Origin: Eisenbergiella porci
GTDB lineage: Bacteria; Bacillota; Clostridia; Lachnospirales; Lachnospiraceae
Assembly (NCBI RefSeq): GCF_009696275.1
Contig: NZ_VUMI01000007.1
Location: 87,933-151,932 of the forward strand
DNA: 64,000 bases
Reading direction: 5' to 3'
Shown: positions 36,024 to 44,849 of the stretch, piece by piece
How the letters are laid out: every line of letters begins with the position of its first letter
Position numbering within the stretch: position 1 is the first letter of the stretch
Notes under the pieces: generated by a model
What the model saw: only the letters and a program-made list of their open reading frames with translations
Database searches by the model: none
What the model was told of the DNA's origin: nothing
Position numbers and translations under genes: made by a program

Positions 36024-36129
36024 TAGGGCGGCATCAGCTGGCAAAATGCTCCAAAAAAGTGAGAGCAGCCACATTTTGTGACGCTCTCATGTAATCTGCA
36101 ATTTCATTTTCCCCGCTCTAGCTATTCCG

Positions 36130-36342
36130 CTATTCCAGATTGATTTTGTCCCCATATCCGATGACTGTTTTAACATAGAGGAAATACAAAAGGTCAAACT
36201 CCTTTCTGGATAAAAAAATCTCCCGCTGATTTACCTTCACGCTATGAGTGCTTACATCAATGCGCAAACAAGAATCCATTTGCTCTATCCCCCAAAACTC
36301 GCGTACTGATATACAATCTTTTATGATTTGCTCCAATAGCAA
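36130..36342 (-). pseudogene. Response-regulator winged-helix remnant with internal in-frame deletion
   Basis: The open frame holds LRIDVSTHSVKVNQREIFLSRKEFDLLYFLYV, the start of an OmpR-type winged helix, joined directly to KTVIGYGDKINLE, its C-terminal wing. The recognition helix and transactivation loop (about 50 residues) are missing in frame. No receiver domain precedes it. The roughly 300 bp to 36640 contain no gene I can identify, only one copy of a direct repeat (see 36570-36612). Confidence 0.7.
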
Positions 36343-36569
36343 TGACAGATTGTCAAACCTTTGTGGGCTGCCACGATCACTATCGACCGTTGGCCGTGTT
36401 CCAATATGCGTGATACCATAATGTGTTCTGCCATATCATGTGATTAACGCTTGCGGACTTTACCGCCAATCGGGAATTACACCCTGCCCCGAAGACACAT
36501 CTATTCAGTTTGCAATCTAAATTATACATATGAAACGCCTGATTATCAATATATTGGACGGATTTCGGA

Positions 36570-36612
36570 AACATTTCGGAAATGGCCTATATGCTGATGA
36601 TAACACTCTATT
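36570..36612. repeat. Direct repeat copy 1 flanking the MATE gene
   Basis: The segment ATTTCGGAAATGGCCTATATG and the following TGATGATAACACTCTATT recur with few changes at 38411-38456. The two copies bracket the MATE gene and its leader, about 1.8 kb apart. Confidence 0.7.
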
Positions 36613-36639
36613 CCCTGTTTGACAATTCACTGATATTCG

Positions 36640-38007
36640 TTAATTGTGATTCTTCCGAATAAGCGTTTTCCTTTCCCAGCCTTTACTTCTAAAATAAAAT
36701 AGCCCCACGATGGCCGGCAGGATCGGTGAAAGAGCTTGTCCATAATAAACGCCCGGAAATCCCAGACTGAGCGTAAAGGCGAAAAACCAGCTTACCGGCA
36801 AACGTACAATCACCGCATCCAGTAAAGCGTTGAGCATGGCGATATTTGCTGCGCCTGCTCCGATGGCAAAGGAATCTAACGTATACATGACAGCATAGAT
36901 CAGACTATTGATGCCACAGCAGATCCGCAGATAATAAATCCCGTCATTCACAGCTTCAGGGCTGATATTTCCAAAAAGCAAAATAAGTTGTCGTGCGAAA
37001 ATTTGTACGCCAATTACGACACCGAGCGTTACCGCAACATTCATCACTAAACTTACTTTTACCACCTTTCGGGCGCGCTCGATTTGTCCAGCCCCCATAC
37101 ACTGGCCTACCATTGCCGTTACTGCCTGCCCAGTCGCCCAGCAGGACATACCGGCAAAGGTGTTGATTTGCAAACCTACATTAGAAGCAGCAGACACGGC
37201 AGTACCGAACTGATTGAGCATACCTGCCACAAGCAGATAGGCGGTATTGACTACGACCATCTGGATTGCTGTGGGCAGACCGACTTTCACAATGGCGGCC
37301 AGCTTATCCCATTGGATCGTAAACTTTCTGTGGTTTTCCATAGAGAAAAATATCTTGCGTCGCTTCAAATAGAATAAAGAAATCACAAAGGAAATTCCCT
37401 GCGCGGTGATCGTCGCGTAAGCCGCTCCTGCCGTTCCCATTCCTAAAGGCCCCACCAAGATAATGTCTAAAGCAACATTGATGATGGTAGCAATTCCTAC
37501 ACAATAGAGTGGAGATTTAGAATCCCCCAGTCCCTTTAACACAGAGCAGACTTCATTATATCCAAAGACGAACACAGTCCCACAACAAATAATTTTCATG
37601 TAGTCGCAGGCGTCTTGATATGCGTCTGCCGGAACACTTAACATCTTGAATAACGGCTGGTAGGCTGCCAACCCCACAATAGTCACAAGCAACGAAGATA
37701 CCAGCGATAGCAAGGTCAGCATTTGAAAGGACTCTGCCTGACCCTTTTTATCGTTTGCCCCTTTGTATTGAGCAATCAGCACGGCTCCCCCCATCGTCAT
37801 CCCAATACAAATGGAATTGATGATATAGCACAATTTAGAAGCGTTGCCAATGGCCGCAAGGCCCGTATCACCCACAACCTGACCGACCACCACCATGTCC
37901 ACCACATTGTAAAAAGATTGCAGGACATTTGCTAAAAGTAAGGGGATGGCGAAAAGGGCCAGCTTTTTAGGTACGCTTCCGGTTAGCAGGTTTTGTTCTT
38001 CCGTCAT
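36640..38007 (-). CDS. MATE-family multidrug efflux protein
   Basis: Protein of 455 residues from ATG 38007 (MTEEQNLLTGSVPKKLALFAIP), with ribosome binding site GGAAAGG; the open frame extends upstream but that part is the leader. Twelve hydrophobic segments in two halves of the MATE fold. Drug/Na+ or H+ antiport at the cytoplasmic membrane is expected. Expression is probably controlled by the paired hairpins in its leader (38020-38121), of which the proximal one is terminator-like. Intact. Confidence 0.85.
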   Translation of the reverse strand: MTEEQNLLTGSVPKKLALFAIPLLLANVLQSFYNVVDMVVVGQVVGDTGLAAIGNASKLCYIINSICIGMTMGGAVLIAQYKGANDKKGQAESFQMLTLLSLVSSLLVTIVGLAAYQPLFKMLSVPADAYQDACDYMKIICCGTVFVFGYNEVCSVLKGLGDSKSPLYCVGIATIINVALDIILVGPLGMGTAGAAYATITAQGISFVISLFYLKRRKIFFSMENHRKFTIQWDKLAAIVKVGLPTAIQMVVVNTAYLLVAGMLNQFGTAVSAASNVGLQINTFAGMSCWATGQAVTAMVGQCMGAGQIERARKVVKVSLVMNVAVTLGVVIGVQIFARQLILLFGNISPEAVNDGIYYLRICCGINSLIYAVMYTLDSFAIGAGAANIAMLNALLDAVIVRLPVSWFFAFTLSLGFPGVYYGQALSPILPAIVGLFYFRSKGWERKTLIRKNHN

Positions 38008-38019
38008 ATTGATTTTCCT

Positions 38020-38121
38020 TTCCAAAATAATAGAGGGCACACGGTCTTGTGTGCCCTCTGTGTAATCATGGTGAACCAAACAATCACAAAAGGCCACAAA
38101 CAAAACATTGTCTGTGACCTT
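38020..38121 (-). promoter_or_regulatory. Putative transcription attenuator in the MATE leader
   Basis: On the minus strand an 11-bp perfect stem AGAGGGCACAC / GTGTGCCCTCT (38032-38059, 6-nt loop) is followed by ATTATTTT, a terminator 13 bp before the MATE ribosome binding site. Just upstream AAGGTCACAGACA pairs (with G-T pairs) with TGTTTGTGGCCTT (about 38088-38121). Tandem hairpins before an efflux gene suggest drug-induced attenuation. Confidence 0.6.
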
Positions 38122-38370
38122 AACAGTTAATTTTCTAACATTGATCCGATAAAAGGGTATAAAAACCAAAGACAGCTTATATCTGCCTTGGCCTTTCCGC
38201 TTTATCGATCAACTTTCCGAAAAGGCTCCGCACAATGTTTCGTGGTATAATCTTGTGTGGAGCCGAAATCAATACAAAACTTTCCGAACAGCATCGTGCT
38301 CACCCTTTCTTATGATATTAGTTTTATTATAAACATATACAGCGTGCTTGTCAACAGGAGGGAAATCTCA

Positions 38371-38456
38371 ATCGAGGGCAAGAATATCAAATTCTTTTGC
38401 CGTCAAATAGATTTCGGAAATTGCATATATGCTGACTGATGATAACACTCTATTTT
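38371..38456 (-). repeat. Response-regulator fragment plus direct repeat copy 2
   Basis: About 38371-38404 encodes LTAKEFDILAL on the minus strand, a nearly identical copy of part of the regulator at 40452-40895. It runs directly into the second copy of the repeat at 36570-36612 (ATTTCGGAAATTGCATATATG, then TGATGATAACACTCTATT). This is residue of a duplicated regulator locus, not a gene. Confidence 0.65.
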
Positions 38457-38467
38457 ATAACAGAAAG

Positions 38468-39012
38468 TCAACATCTCAGTTTTCCCCACAATGTCGTCAG
38501 CATATGGGTGCCCCACTGATACATATCTATCGTCTCGTATTTTCGGTACTCACACTCCAATGATACCAGAACAAACAGGTAAATATCGTACCACAGGCTC
38601 CTTCTCTCCTGTGATTTTGTAAACTCTTTTATGCCATAACCGTTCCGGAAAAAAGGTTGTCTGAATGAATCCTAAAGCCCACCTCCAACAGGGGGTCTCC
38701 CCAACATATCGTATGGCTGTCATCATATCCAAGCACTTTAGGAACGGGGATTCCTCCATGCTCCAGCGCCATCTCCATCGCCTGGACCTCCGCACACATG
38801 ATATTTCTCTCATATGTCATAACCCGAATGCCGTTTGCCGGCGCAACCTTCAAAATGACTGCCTCCCCACTGCTTAAAGTCACTTCATAGGCCACATTAA
38901 AATATCCTTCCGTCAGTTCCTTATATGACTGTAACTCAAGGGGATGGAAGAAACGCCCTACCATCTTTCTGAGCGTTTCTTCATTCTGTCTGTTCTTTGT
39001 TAGGCTTTCCAT
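38468..39012 (-). pseudogene. Aminoglycoside phosphotransferase-like protein, catalytic core deleted
   Basis: The N-terminal part (LQSYKELTEGYFNVAYEVTL.. VILKVAP .. GIPVPKVLGYDDSHTIC) is the ATP-binding lobe of an APH-family kinase. It passes in frame into WGDPLLEVGFRIHSDNLF, from the C-terminal lobe, skipping the roughly 130 residues with the catalytic HxDxxxxN and metal-binding segments. A T6 run (one T short) then shifts the frame; the proper C-terminus (FRNGYGIKEFTKSQERRSLWYDIYLF.. TTLWGKLRC) continues to 38468. A large deletion and a frameshift make it inactive. It overlaps the end of the upstream MATE gene. Confidence 0.75.
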
Positions 39013-40342
39013 CGTTTCTCTCCTTCTGAAATTTTTTGTAACTGAAGCCAGCCATGACTGCCGCTGCCCAGTCGCTGCTTACGAATACCCACCACATAAT
39101 AGAAATGTTTTTCGTGATTCCTCCGAGTAACAGAAAGGGAATACGAATCAAGAAAATACATACCATTGATAATCGCAGTACCTTTTTTCCCTGTCCCAAC
39201 GCCTGGTAGAATGCCTGGATAACAGGCATTACCCCTCCGGCACAGGCTGCCCAGCAGATAATCTGCAAGGCCGACGTTCCCGCCAGCATAACACCTGCAT
39301 CAGCGGAAAAAAGCCGGATGATGTATGGTGCTCCAGCATACAGCCCCAGCGAAATCAAGCCCCCGTAAATGAGAACAAACCGCAGAGCTAAAAATACCGT
39401 TTTCCTTACCCTGCCTGTATTTTTCCTGCCCCAGTCAAATCCAAGCATGGGCTGTATGCCCTGCATAACACCGGTAAACGGCGTAGTGGCAAAAGTCTGT
39501 ATACGGGATATAACAGTGAAGGTGCTGATTGCCTGTGTTCCATAGACTGTTCCTAATATCTGATTGCTTGCCATACTGACAAAGCTGTTTCCCAGGCTGT
39601 TCAGAAAAGACGGCATCCCGATTGACAGGATTTCTTTAAATGCCCTAAAATCCCACCGTATATCTTTTATCCGAATCTTGCATGGTGTCGCATTGCGGAT
39701 AAAAAAATAGTAAATACTGCAGAGCAGTGAAAACACCTGGGCGCATACTGTTGCCAAAGCGGCGCCTGTAATACTCATCTGGAATCCATAAATCAACACC
39801 GGATCCAATGTCATATTGATTAGAACGGGACAGCACCATTGAAGCGTGGAATAAAGGGTGTCCCCCCCAGCCCGCATGACTCCTGAAAATCCTGTACTGC
39901 AGATCGTGCCCAGCAGCATGATACGTCCATATTCCACAGCGTATGGATAAATCTCAGCTGTGCATCCAAGCAGACTAAGCAGTGGGTTTAGGAACAGCAG
40001 TCCGATGGCCGTTATCACCAATGCGCATAGACACCAGATCCAAACCATGCATCCAATAACGGTCTTACCGCCCTTCAGATCTTTTTCCCCCAGCCGTCTG
40101 GATATAATGGAGCCTGCACCCACTCCCAAAGTAGAACTTATGCCGCCCACAAAGACCAGCACCGGGGAAAACACACCAATTGCTCCGCTGGCTGTGCTGC
40201 CTACTCCTTTTGAGACAAACAAAGTGTCTGTAATGATATAGATGTTATAAAGCATAACGGAAAATGTAGCCTGTACACACAACTCCGCCATCAATTTCCC
40301 GATAGAGCTTGTTTCCAGTTTGCTTATGCCCTTTGACGGCAA
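38981..40342 (-). CDS. MATE-family efflux protein (second)
   Basis: Protein of 453 residues, starting with TTG 40342 after GGGAGTGGTGTA. Twelve hydrophobic segments, MATE signatures in both halves (ITDTLFVSKGVG; GVMQGIQPMLGFDWGRKN). It resembles the MepA-like branch. Its end overlaps the start of the APH remnant by 32 bp, so both were co-expressed. No lesion seen. Confidence 0.85.
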   Translation of the reverse strand: MPSKGISKLETSSIGKLMAELCVQATFSVMLYNIYIITDTLFVSKGVGSTASGAIGVFSPVLVFVGGISSTLGVGAGSIISRRLGEKDLKGGKTVIGCMVWIWCLCALVITAIGLLFLNPLLSLLGCTAEIYPYAVEYGRIMLLGTICSTGFSGVMRAGGDTLYSTLQWCCPVLINMTLDPVLIYGFQMSITGAALATVCAQVFSLLCSIYYFFIRNATPCKIRIKDIRWDFRAFKEILSIGMPSFLNSLGNSFVSMASNQILGTVYGTQAISTFTVISRIQTFATTPFTGVMQGIQPMLGFDWGRKNTGRVRKTVFLALRFVLIYGGLISLGLYAGAPYIIRLFSADAGVMLAGTSALQIICWAACAGGVMPVIQAFYQALGQGKKVLRLSMVCIFLIRIPFLLLGGITKNISIMWWVFVSSDWAAAVMAGFSYKKFQKERNDGKPNKEQTE

Positions 40343-40416
40343 TACACCACTCCCTTTCTATCGGCGGCAATTAAAAAACGGCCTCTCTCCGCACAAAAAA
40401 AAGCGTAAACAGAACA

Positions 40417-40449
40417 AGACCACAAGGGAAGTAAAATCCTTGTGGTCTT
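40417..40449 (-). terminator. Terminator-like hairpin after the response-regulator remnant
   Basis: AAGACCACAAGG pairs with CCTTGTGGTCTT around a 10-nt loop, directly after the stop at 40452 on the minus strand. The following T-run is interrupted (GTTCTGTTT), so termination may be partial and let transcripts reach the MATE gene. On the plus strand the hairpin is followed by TGTTATGG. Confidence 0.55.
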
Positions 40450-40451
40450 TG

Positions 40452-40895
40452 TTATGGTACTTCAAATTTATAACCGACACCGACAACATTTTTAATATAT
40501 TCCAGACCATCCGGTGTTCTCTTCAATTTCTTCCGCAGATTGCTCATATGATTGCTTACCGCTTTGCGTGAGTAAAAGGCAGCATCCTCGTTCCAGACCA
40601 GCTCCATGATCAGCTCGTAAGTGTAAACCCGCTGGGGATACGTGATCAGAAGGGCAAGAATATCAAATTCTTTTGCCGTCAGATCTACCACTTGTCCATC
40701 CACCCGTACCAGCCGCTGCTCCAGGCAAAAGTATAAGTCCCCCATATGAATCTCTGTGAAGATACCTTCCGTCTTTGTCTGCAGTCCATAAGCTCCGGAG
40801 CGGATACACAGGTTATCAGCTGAACCGCCATTCTGCTTTTCTTTGCTAAGAAGATATTTTACTAACTCTTGCTGCTGCCTTGCATTCAACAGCAT
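40452..40895 (-). pseudogene. Response regulator lacking its receiver domain
   Basis: A complete winged helix of the OmpR type (YFCLEQRLVRVDGQVVDLTAKEFDILALLITYPQRVYTYELIMELVW .. IKNVVGVGYKFEVP) preceded by about 50 residues unrelated to a receiver. The same frame stays open upstream to about 40990 without a start codon (GDTLGKLAVLEISEPGDKIGEKLL), which looks like the end of a different regulator or kinase. The receiver was probably deleted. DNA binding might persist, but regulation by phosphorylation is lost. Confidence 0.6.
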
Positions 40896-41046
40896 AAGCA
40901 GCTTCTCTCCGATTTTATCTCCCGGCTCGGATATTTCCAGTACAGCTAATTTCCCAAGGGTATCGCCTCCGTTTCCTTTACAGCCCTCCAGCTGTCATAT
41001 TTCATATCTTTTTCGCGCGGTGAAGTCTTGCCTGGGTTTTATACCC

Positions 41047-42015
41047 CTATCCTTTTCGTATCGGTCTTATATACTTGAAATACTGCTCCGGATCATAAAA
41101 AAAGTACATGACTCTTCCCGGTGAAGTATCTAGGCAGCATCCGGCTTCTTCATAATCAAACTCGGCCATCGCTTTTTCTATCTTTTCCTCTACACTGCAG
41201 TTTTCCTGCTCGTAGTTAAATGGGCCATGCTCAAAAACAATATACTCAGATTCTGGAACATCCACCATAGACATCTGGCACGGCACTTCTCCCGCATAAT
41301 CCGAAGAAAGCCGTACTCCCCAACATTCCGCACGGTGGATCCCCCAATCGCAAAGCCTTCCGTTTGGATCGTTTATATACGCCATAATCTGTCCGCTGGC
41401 ACAGTTGACTTCGCTTCCACCGGCATCGTCTAATTTCCCCTTGATACTGTCCAGCAGCCCGCAGATCGTTTCATAGTCCTGCCCCGGAATCAGATTCTGT
41501 TTGCGCCAGAAATCCCAATATCCATTACTCTCATAATTTTTAATGTGTAAAAACTTGTGAGCGGGAATGGTTACAAAATAAATTTTTACGCCATCTGTTG
41601 ATTTAATCATGCCGATTTCTCCTAATCCTAAAAAGTAGCGGTCGAAAGGGCTTATTTTTGTACGGAGAGCAACCGGTTTTGGATTTTTACGATACTCGCT
41701 GGGCGTTACGCCATAGGTTCCTTTGAAAGTCCTGGTAAAGGCTTCATGGGAGGAAAAACCATAGTCGAAGGCAATGTCCAGCAGGCTCTTATCACTGTCC
41801 CGGACCTCTTTCAATGCAAACGCCAACTTTCTCTGCCGCAGATAATCCCGAAACGGCATCCCCGAGATTTCCTTGAACTTTCTTGTTGTGTGAAATTCGG
41901 AATAGCCCAGTTTACGGGAAAGAAAGCGCAGTGTCATGGCTTCATTGTTGTAACCCTTAATACACTTGTCAATCTCATCGACAACTGTTTGGATCTGCTT
42001 TTGCCATTCGTACAT
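41047..42015 (-). CDS. AraC-family regulator with GyrI-like effector domain
   Basis: Protein of 322 residues. N-terminal AraC double helix-turn-helix (about 8-110: MTLRFLSRKLGYSEFHTTRKFKEISGMPFRDYLRQRKL and LLDIAFDYGFSSHEAFTRTFKGTYGVTPSEYRKNP) followed by a GyrI/BmrR-like ligand domain (about 140-315). This Rob-like architecture commonly activates multidrug efflux genes, which fits the MATE pumps downstream on the same strand. Ribosome binding site AAAGAGGTGACAG. Intact. Confidence 0.85.
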   Translation of the reverse strand: MYEWQKQIQTVVDEIDKCIKGYNNEAMTLRFLSRKLGYSEFHTTRKFKEISGMPFRDYLRQRKLAFALKEVRDSDKSLLDIAFDYGFSSHEAFTRTFKGTYGVTPSEYRKNPKPVALRTKISPFDRYFLGLGEIGMIKSTDGVKIYFVTIPAHKFLHIKNYESNGYWDFWRKQNLIPGQDYETICGLLDSIKGKLDDAGGSEVNCASGQIMAYINDPNGRLCDWGIHRAECWGVRLSSDYAGEVPCQMSMVDVPESEYIVFEHGPFNYEQENCSVEEKIEKAMAEFDYEEAGCCLDTSPGRVMYFFYDPEQYFKYIRPIRKG

Positions 42016-42089
42016 TTATCTGTCACCTCTTTTCAACCACCCTACATCTATTATAAGAAAATCGGGCGGCTGTCGCTTGATTTTATTTG

Positions 42090-42270
42090 CTATGATTCAT
42101 ATTGCTTTCTGGCCTGCTCTAAAAATGCCTTTATATCGTCCCGCAACGTCTTTGGCTCTATAATTTCCGCTGCGCACAGAGACTTCAAAATACTCCGCCA
42201 GCTCCTGTGCCGCTATTTTTTCCCGCTCCAATAAAATACATAATATACCGAACATCCTGTTGCTTTTCAT
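42090..42270 (-). pseudogene. WYL/DeoR-type regulator, middle deleted
   Basis: ATG 42270 gives MKSNRMFGILCILLEREKIAAQELAEYFEVSVR, the exact start of a DeoR helix-turn-helix with WYL-domain partner. After SVR the frame is lost. In the next frame the 3' end reads EIIEPKTLRDDIKAFLEQARKQYES and stops at 42090, the usual end of a WYL protein. About 250 residues between them are missing, so only the two ends remain, joined out of frame near 42190. Confidence 0.75.
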
Positions 42271-42305
42271 TCAAGGCAGCGGTTTTCTTTCTGGCAAACA
42301 AATCG

Positions 42306-42857
42306 TTAGTTGGGGTAATAATTGATACAGATAAACGTAAGCAACGTATGATTTTCATTGATGTAGGTATGTCCGATGGAGGAATCAAACGTAAGGGAGT
42401 CTCCCTCATTTAGTGTGTAATCGCCAGTTTCCGTGTGTAGCACCAATTCGCCCTGAATGATATAAAGGTATTCCTGTGCCTTTTCAGAATGTCCAATCGA
42501 GGCATTGGAGCTGTTGGCGTCCAGTTCTACATAGAACAGTTCAAAGTTTCTTACGGGGGTATTTCTGAAATAGCAATATACCCGGTAATGCTCTGTTTCG
42601 CCGTTCTGTGCCACTGTCTCCGACTTTCGGATAATGGTTGCCTCTTTTTCGATCCCCTCCATCAGCTTTGTATATGGCACGTTCAAACCGTTGGCAATCT
42701 TCCAGATTGTATTGATGGTTGGATTGCTGCCGCCTTTTTCAATGTCTGATAACATCGCTTTGCTGATTCCTGATATTTTTGATAACTGCCCCAGCGTCAA
42801 ATTGCGCTCGGTTCGTAATTCTTTTAAATTGATTGCGATTATTTTTCCAAGTTCCAT
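42306..42857 (-). CDS. XRE-cupin transcriptional regulator
   Basis: Protein of 183 residues from ATG 42857 (ribosome binding site GAAAGGGGCAG). Residues 8-62 are an XRE helix-turn-helix (LTLGQLSKISGISKAMLSDIEKGGSNPTINTIWKIA); residues 105-180 form a cupin barrel (YLYIIQGELVLHTETGDYTLNEGDSLTFDSSIGHTY). It is divergent from azlCD, the usual partner of such regulators, and the intervening promoter spacer contains AATCGAACGATT, a likely operator. Confidence 0.85.
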   Translation of the reverse strand: MELGKIIAINLKELRTERNLTLGQLSKISGISKAMLSDIEKGGSNPTINTIWKIANGLNVPYTKLMEGIEKEATIIRKSETVAQNGETEHYRVYCYFRNTPVRNFELFYVELDANSSNASIGHSEKAQEYLYIIQGELVLHTETGDYTLNEGDSLTFDSSIGHTYINENHTLLTFICINYYPN

Positions 42858-42875
42858 AACTGCCCCTTTCTCGAC

Positions 42876-42904
42876 TTGACATATAAATCGAACGATTGTA
42901 TAAT
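42876..42904 (+). promoter_or_regulatory. Consensus azlCD promoter with palindromic spacer
   Basis: TTGACA (42876-42881), 17-bp spacer, TATAAT (42899-42904), directing transcription into azlC. The spacer carries the palindrome AATCGAACGATT, so a repressor bound there would block polymerase. The regulator gene starts 19 bp away on the other strand. Confidence 0.85.
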
Positions 42905-43008
42905 ATACAGGACTATATGTTCGTTGAATCAGACAAACGTCAACTATACTGTAAACATTATAAAGAAAAGCGCCTGAAAAATCAAGCACAATAAAGGAGC
43001 TGATGAAC

Positions 43009-43701
43009 ATGAGAGCAAAAGCATTTAAGGCCGCCCTGCCTTACACATTACCTATTTGTATTGGATTCCTTTTTCTCGGAATGTCTTATGGATTTCTTAT
43101 GAGAAGTAAAGGCTTTTCTTTTGTATACCCTATGCTTATGAGCTTCTTCATTTTCGCTGGTTCAATGGAATTTGTCACCGTCAACCTGTTACTGTCTGCC
43201 TTTAACCCGCTGTATGCTTTTTTCCTGACATTGATGGTAAATGCCAGACACTTATTCTATGGCATTTCTATGTTGGAAAGATATAAAAATGTTGGTTGGA
43301 AAAAGCCCTATCTGATTTTCGGTATGTGTGATGAATCCTTTACGATCAATTATACCGTGTTGCCGCCACAGGATATAGACAAAGGCTGGTTTATGTTTTT
43401 TGTTACCATGCTGAATCAAATCTATTGGGTTTCCGGAGCGACGTTAGGTGCGCTGTTGGGATACGTCATTCATTTTGACACCACGGGCATTGAATTTGTA
43501 ATGACGGCATTGTTTGTTGTTATGTTTATTGAACAGTGGGAAAAAGCAGATTACCACCGATCTGCCCTTACCGGATTAGCCTGTTCCCTGCTCTGTCTGC
43601 TGCTGTTTGGAAGCGAAAATTTTATCTTACCGGCTATGGCCTTAATTATCCTGTGCTTCACGCTGGACAGGAAGAAGATTCATAAGGAGGCGATACAATG
43701 A
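43009..43701 (+). CDS. azlC: AzlC-family branched-chain amino acid exporter, large subunit
   Basis: Membrane protein of 230 residues; the second in-frame ATG (43009) lies 9 nt from AAAGGAG and is preferred to 43003. Helices and the family pattern [17 protein letters not shown] .. [13 protein letters not shown] .. [15 protein letters not shown] mark AzlC, which with AzlD exports branched-chain amino acids or analogues. The azlD start overlaps its stop by 4 bp. Intact. Confidence 0.9.
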   Translation: MRAKAFKAALPYTLPICIGFLFLGMSYGFLMRSKGFSFVYPMLMSFFIFAGSMEFVTVNLLLSAFNPLYAFFLTLMVNARHLFYGISMLERYKNVGWKKPYLIFGMCDESFTINYTVLPPQDIDKGWFMFFVTMLNQIYWVSGATLGALLGYVIHFDTTGIEFVMTALFVVMFIEQWEKADYHRSALTGLACSLLCLLLFGSENFILPAMALIILCFTLDRKKIHKEAIQ

Positions 43702-44024
43702 CAACCACGCAAAGCATTATTACGATTCTTGTTGTTGTGCTGGGAACCATGTTGACAAGGTTTCTCCCGTTTCTAGTTTTCCCGGAGGGGAAAACACCGC
43801 CGCATTATATTACCTATTTAGGCATGGTGCTGCCTTATGCCGTCATTGGCCTGTTGGTGGTATACTGCCTGAAAGATGCAGTTTTCGCGTCCTTTCATGG
43901 CCTGCCGGAATTGATTGCCATTGTCTGTATTTTCATACTCCATAAGTGGAAGCGAAATATATTACTTAGTATCGGCGTTGGAACCGTTGTCTATATGATT
44001 CTGGTCCAAACCTGCTTTCGGTAA
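43698..44024 (+). CDS. azlD: AzlD-family exporter, small subunit
   Basis: Membrane protein of 108 residues with four hydrophobic segments and the AzlD pattern [46 protein letters not shown]. Translationally coupled to azlC (ATGA). The small subunit stabilises and completes the exporter. Intact. Confidence 0.9.
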   Translation: MTTTQSIITILVVVLGTMLTRFLPFLVFPEGKTPPHYITYLGMVLPYAVIGLLVVYCLKDAVFASFHGLPELIAIVCIFILHKWKRNILLSIGVGTVVYMILVQTCFR

Positions 44025-44103
44025 ATGCTCTTTTGAAAAATGATGTCAAGCTAACGCGCAGAACGGCAGTTATGATAATAAAATATTGTAGGAGGTTATC
44101 AAA

Positions 44104-44609
44104 GTGGAAAAGAAGTTATCAAGAGAAGAAGCGTGGGAACTGTTGACGGAATACGGGGAAGTGACAGCGATCCTCTGTCGGGGAACCTCTGGGGTATTGG
44201 CTCTGTCTGGGGACGACGATTACCCCTATGCTGTACCCATCAGTTTTGTGTTCGATGGCGCAAAACTATACTTCCACTGTGCCAAAGGCGCCACAAACTG
44301 GACGCTATACAGCGCAGTTCTAAGGCATCCTTCTGCGTCATCGACCAAGACCAGATCGTGTCGGAAAAATACACTACCTATTTCAGAAGCGTCATTGCCT
44401 TTGGGCAGATCCGCATCATCGAGGATGAGAAAGAGAAGCGGGCGGCAATCGAGAAACTGGCGAAAAAATATTCGCCAGATGAAGATGCCGCAGGCCGCCG
44501 GAAAGAAATCGACCGGGAGTGGAAAACGCTGTGTATGCTTGAAATGTGCATCGACCACATGACAGGAAAAGAAGCTATTGAGCTGGTGAAAAACCGGCAG
44601 GAAAAATAA
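44104..44609 (+). pseudogene. NimA-like pyridoxamine 5'-phosphate oxidase-fold protein, frameshifted
   Basis: Starts at GTG 44104 after TAGGAGG. The first 62 codons (LSREEAWELLTEYGEVTAILCRG.. YAVPISFVFDGAKLYFHCAK) are the N-terminal half of a flavin-binding PPOX-fold protein of the Nim type (5-nitroimidazole reductase-like). At AAAGGCGCCAC (about 44282-44292) the frame changes; the rest (HKLDAIQRSSKASFCVIDQDQIVSEKYTTYFRSVIAFGQ.. ELVKNRQEK) reads in another frame to 44609. A single small indel would restore one continuous protein. Confidence 0.8.
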
Positions 44610-44662
44610 CTGAATCAAGCAAAGATAAAATCAACCCGCCGGGGTTCCATTTATTGTGTAGT

Positions 44663-44698
44663 AGGCCAGCGCTACACAAAACGCTGGCCTTATTTTTT
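44663..44698 (+). terminator. Terminator after the nim-like gene
   Basis: AGGCCAGCG (44663-44671) pairs with CGCTGGCCT (44682-44690) and is followed by TATTTTTT on the plus strand. It ends the azlCD/nim side. About 150 bp to the next (minus-strand) gene hold nothing recognisable. Confidence 0.85.
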
Positions 44699-44849
44699 AA
44701 GTTTGGAGGGTGCTTTTCATATCATCTCTAAATCCCAACCGATCCGTATATCACTGCGTTCCAATTCCTCGTATTTTTTCATGTTGCATCACTTTCTTGA
44801 GTAAAAAGGACGCCGATTTTTCAGCGTCCTCTGATAAAGTATTCTGTTG

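Noticed and set aside
36380..36574. 64-codon minus-strand open frame
   Set aside because: No ribosome binding site and no resemblance to any family; it crosses the repeat at 36570 and looks like non-coding residue.
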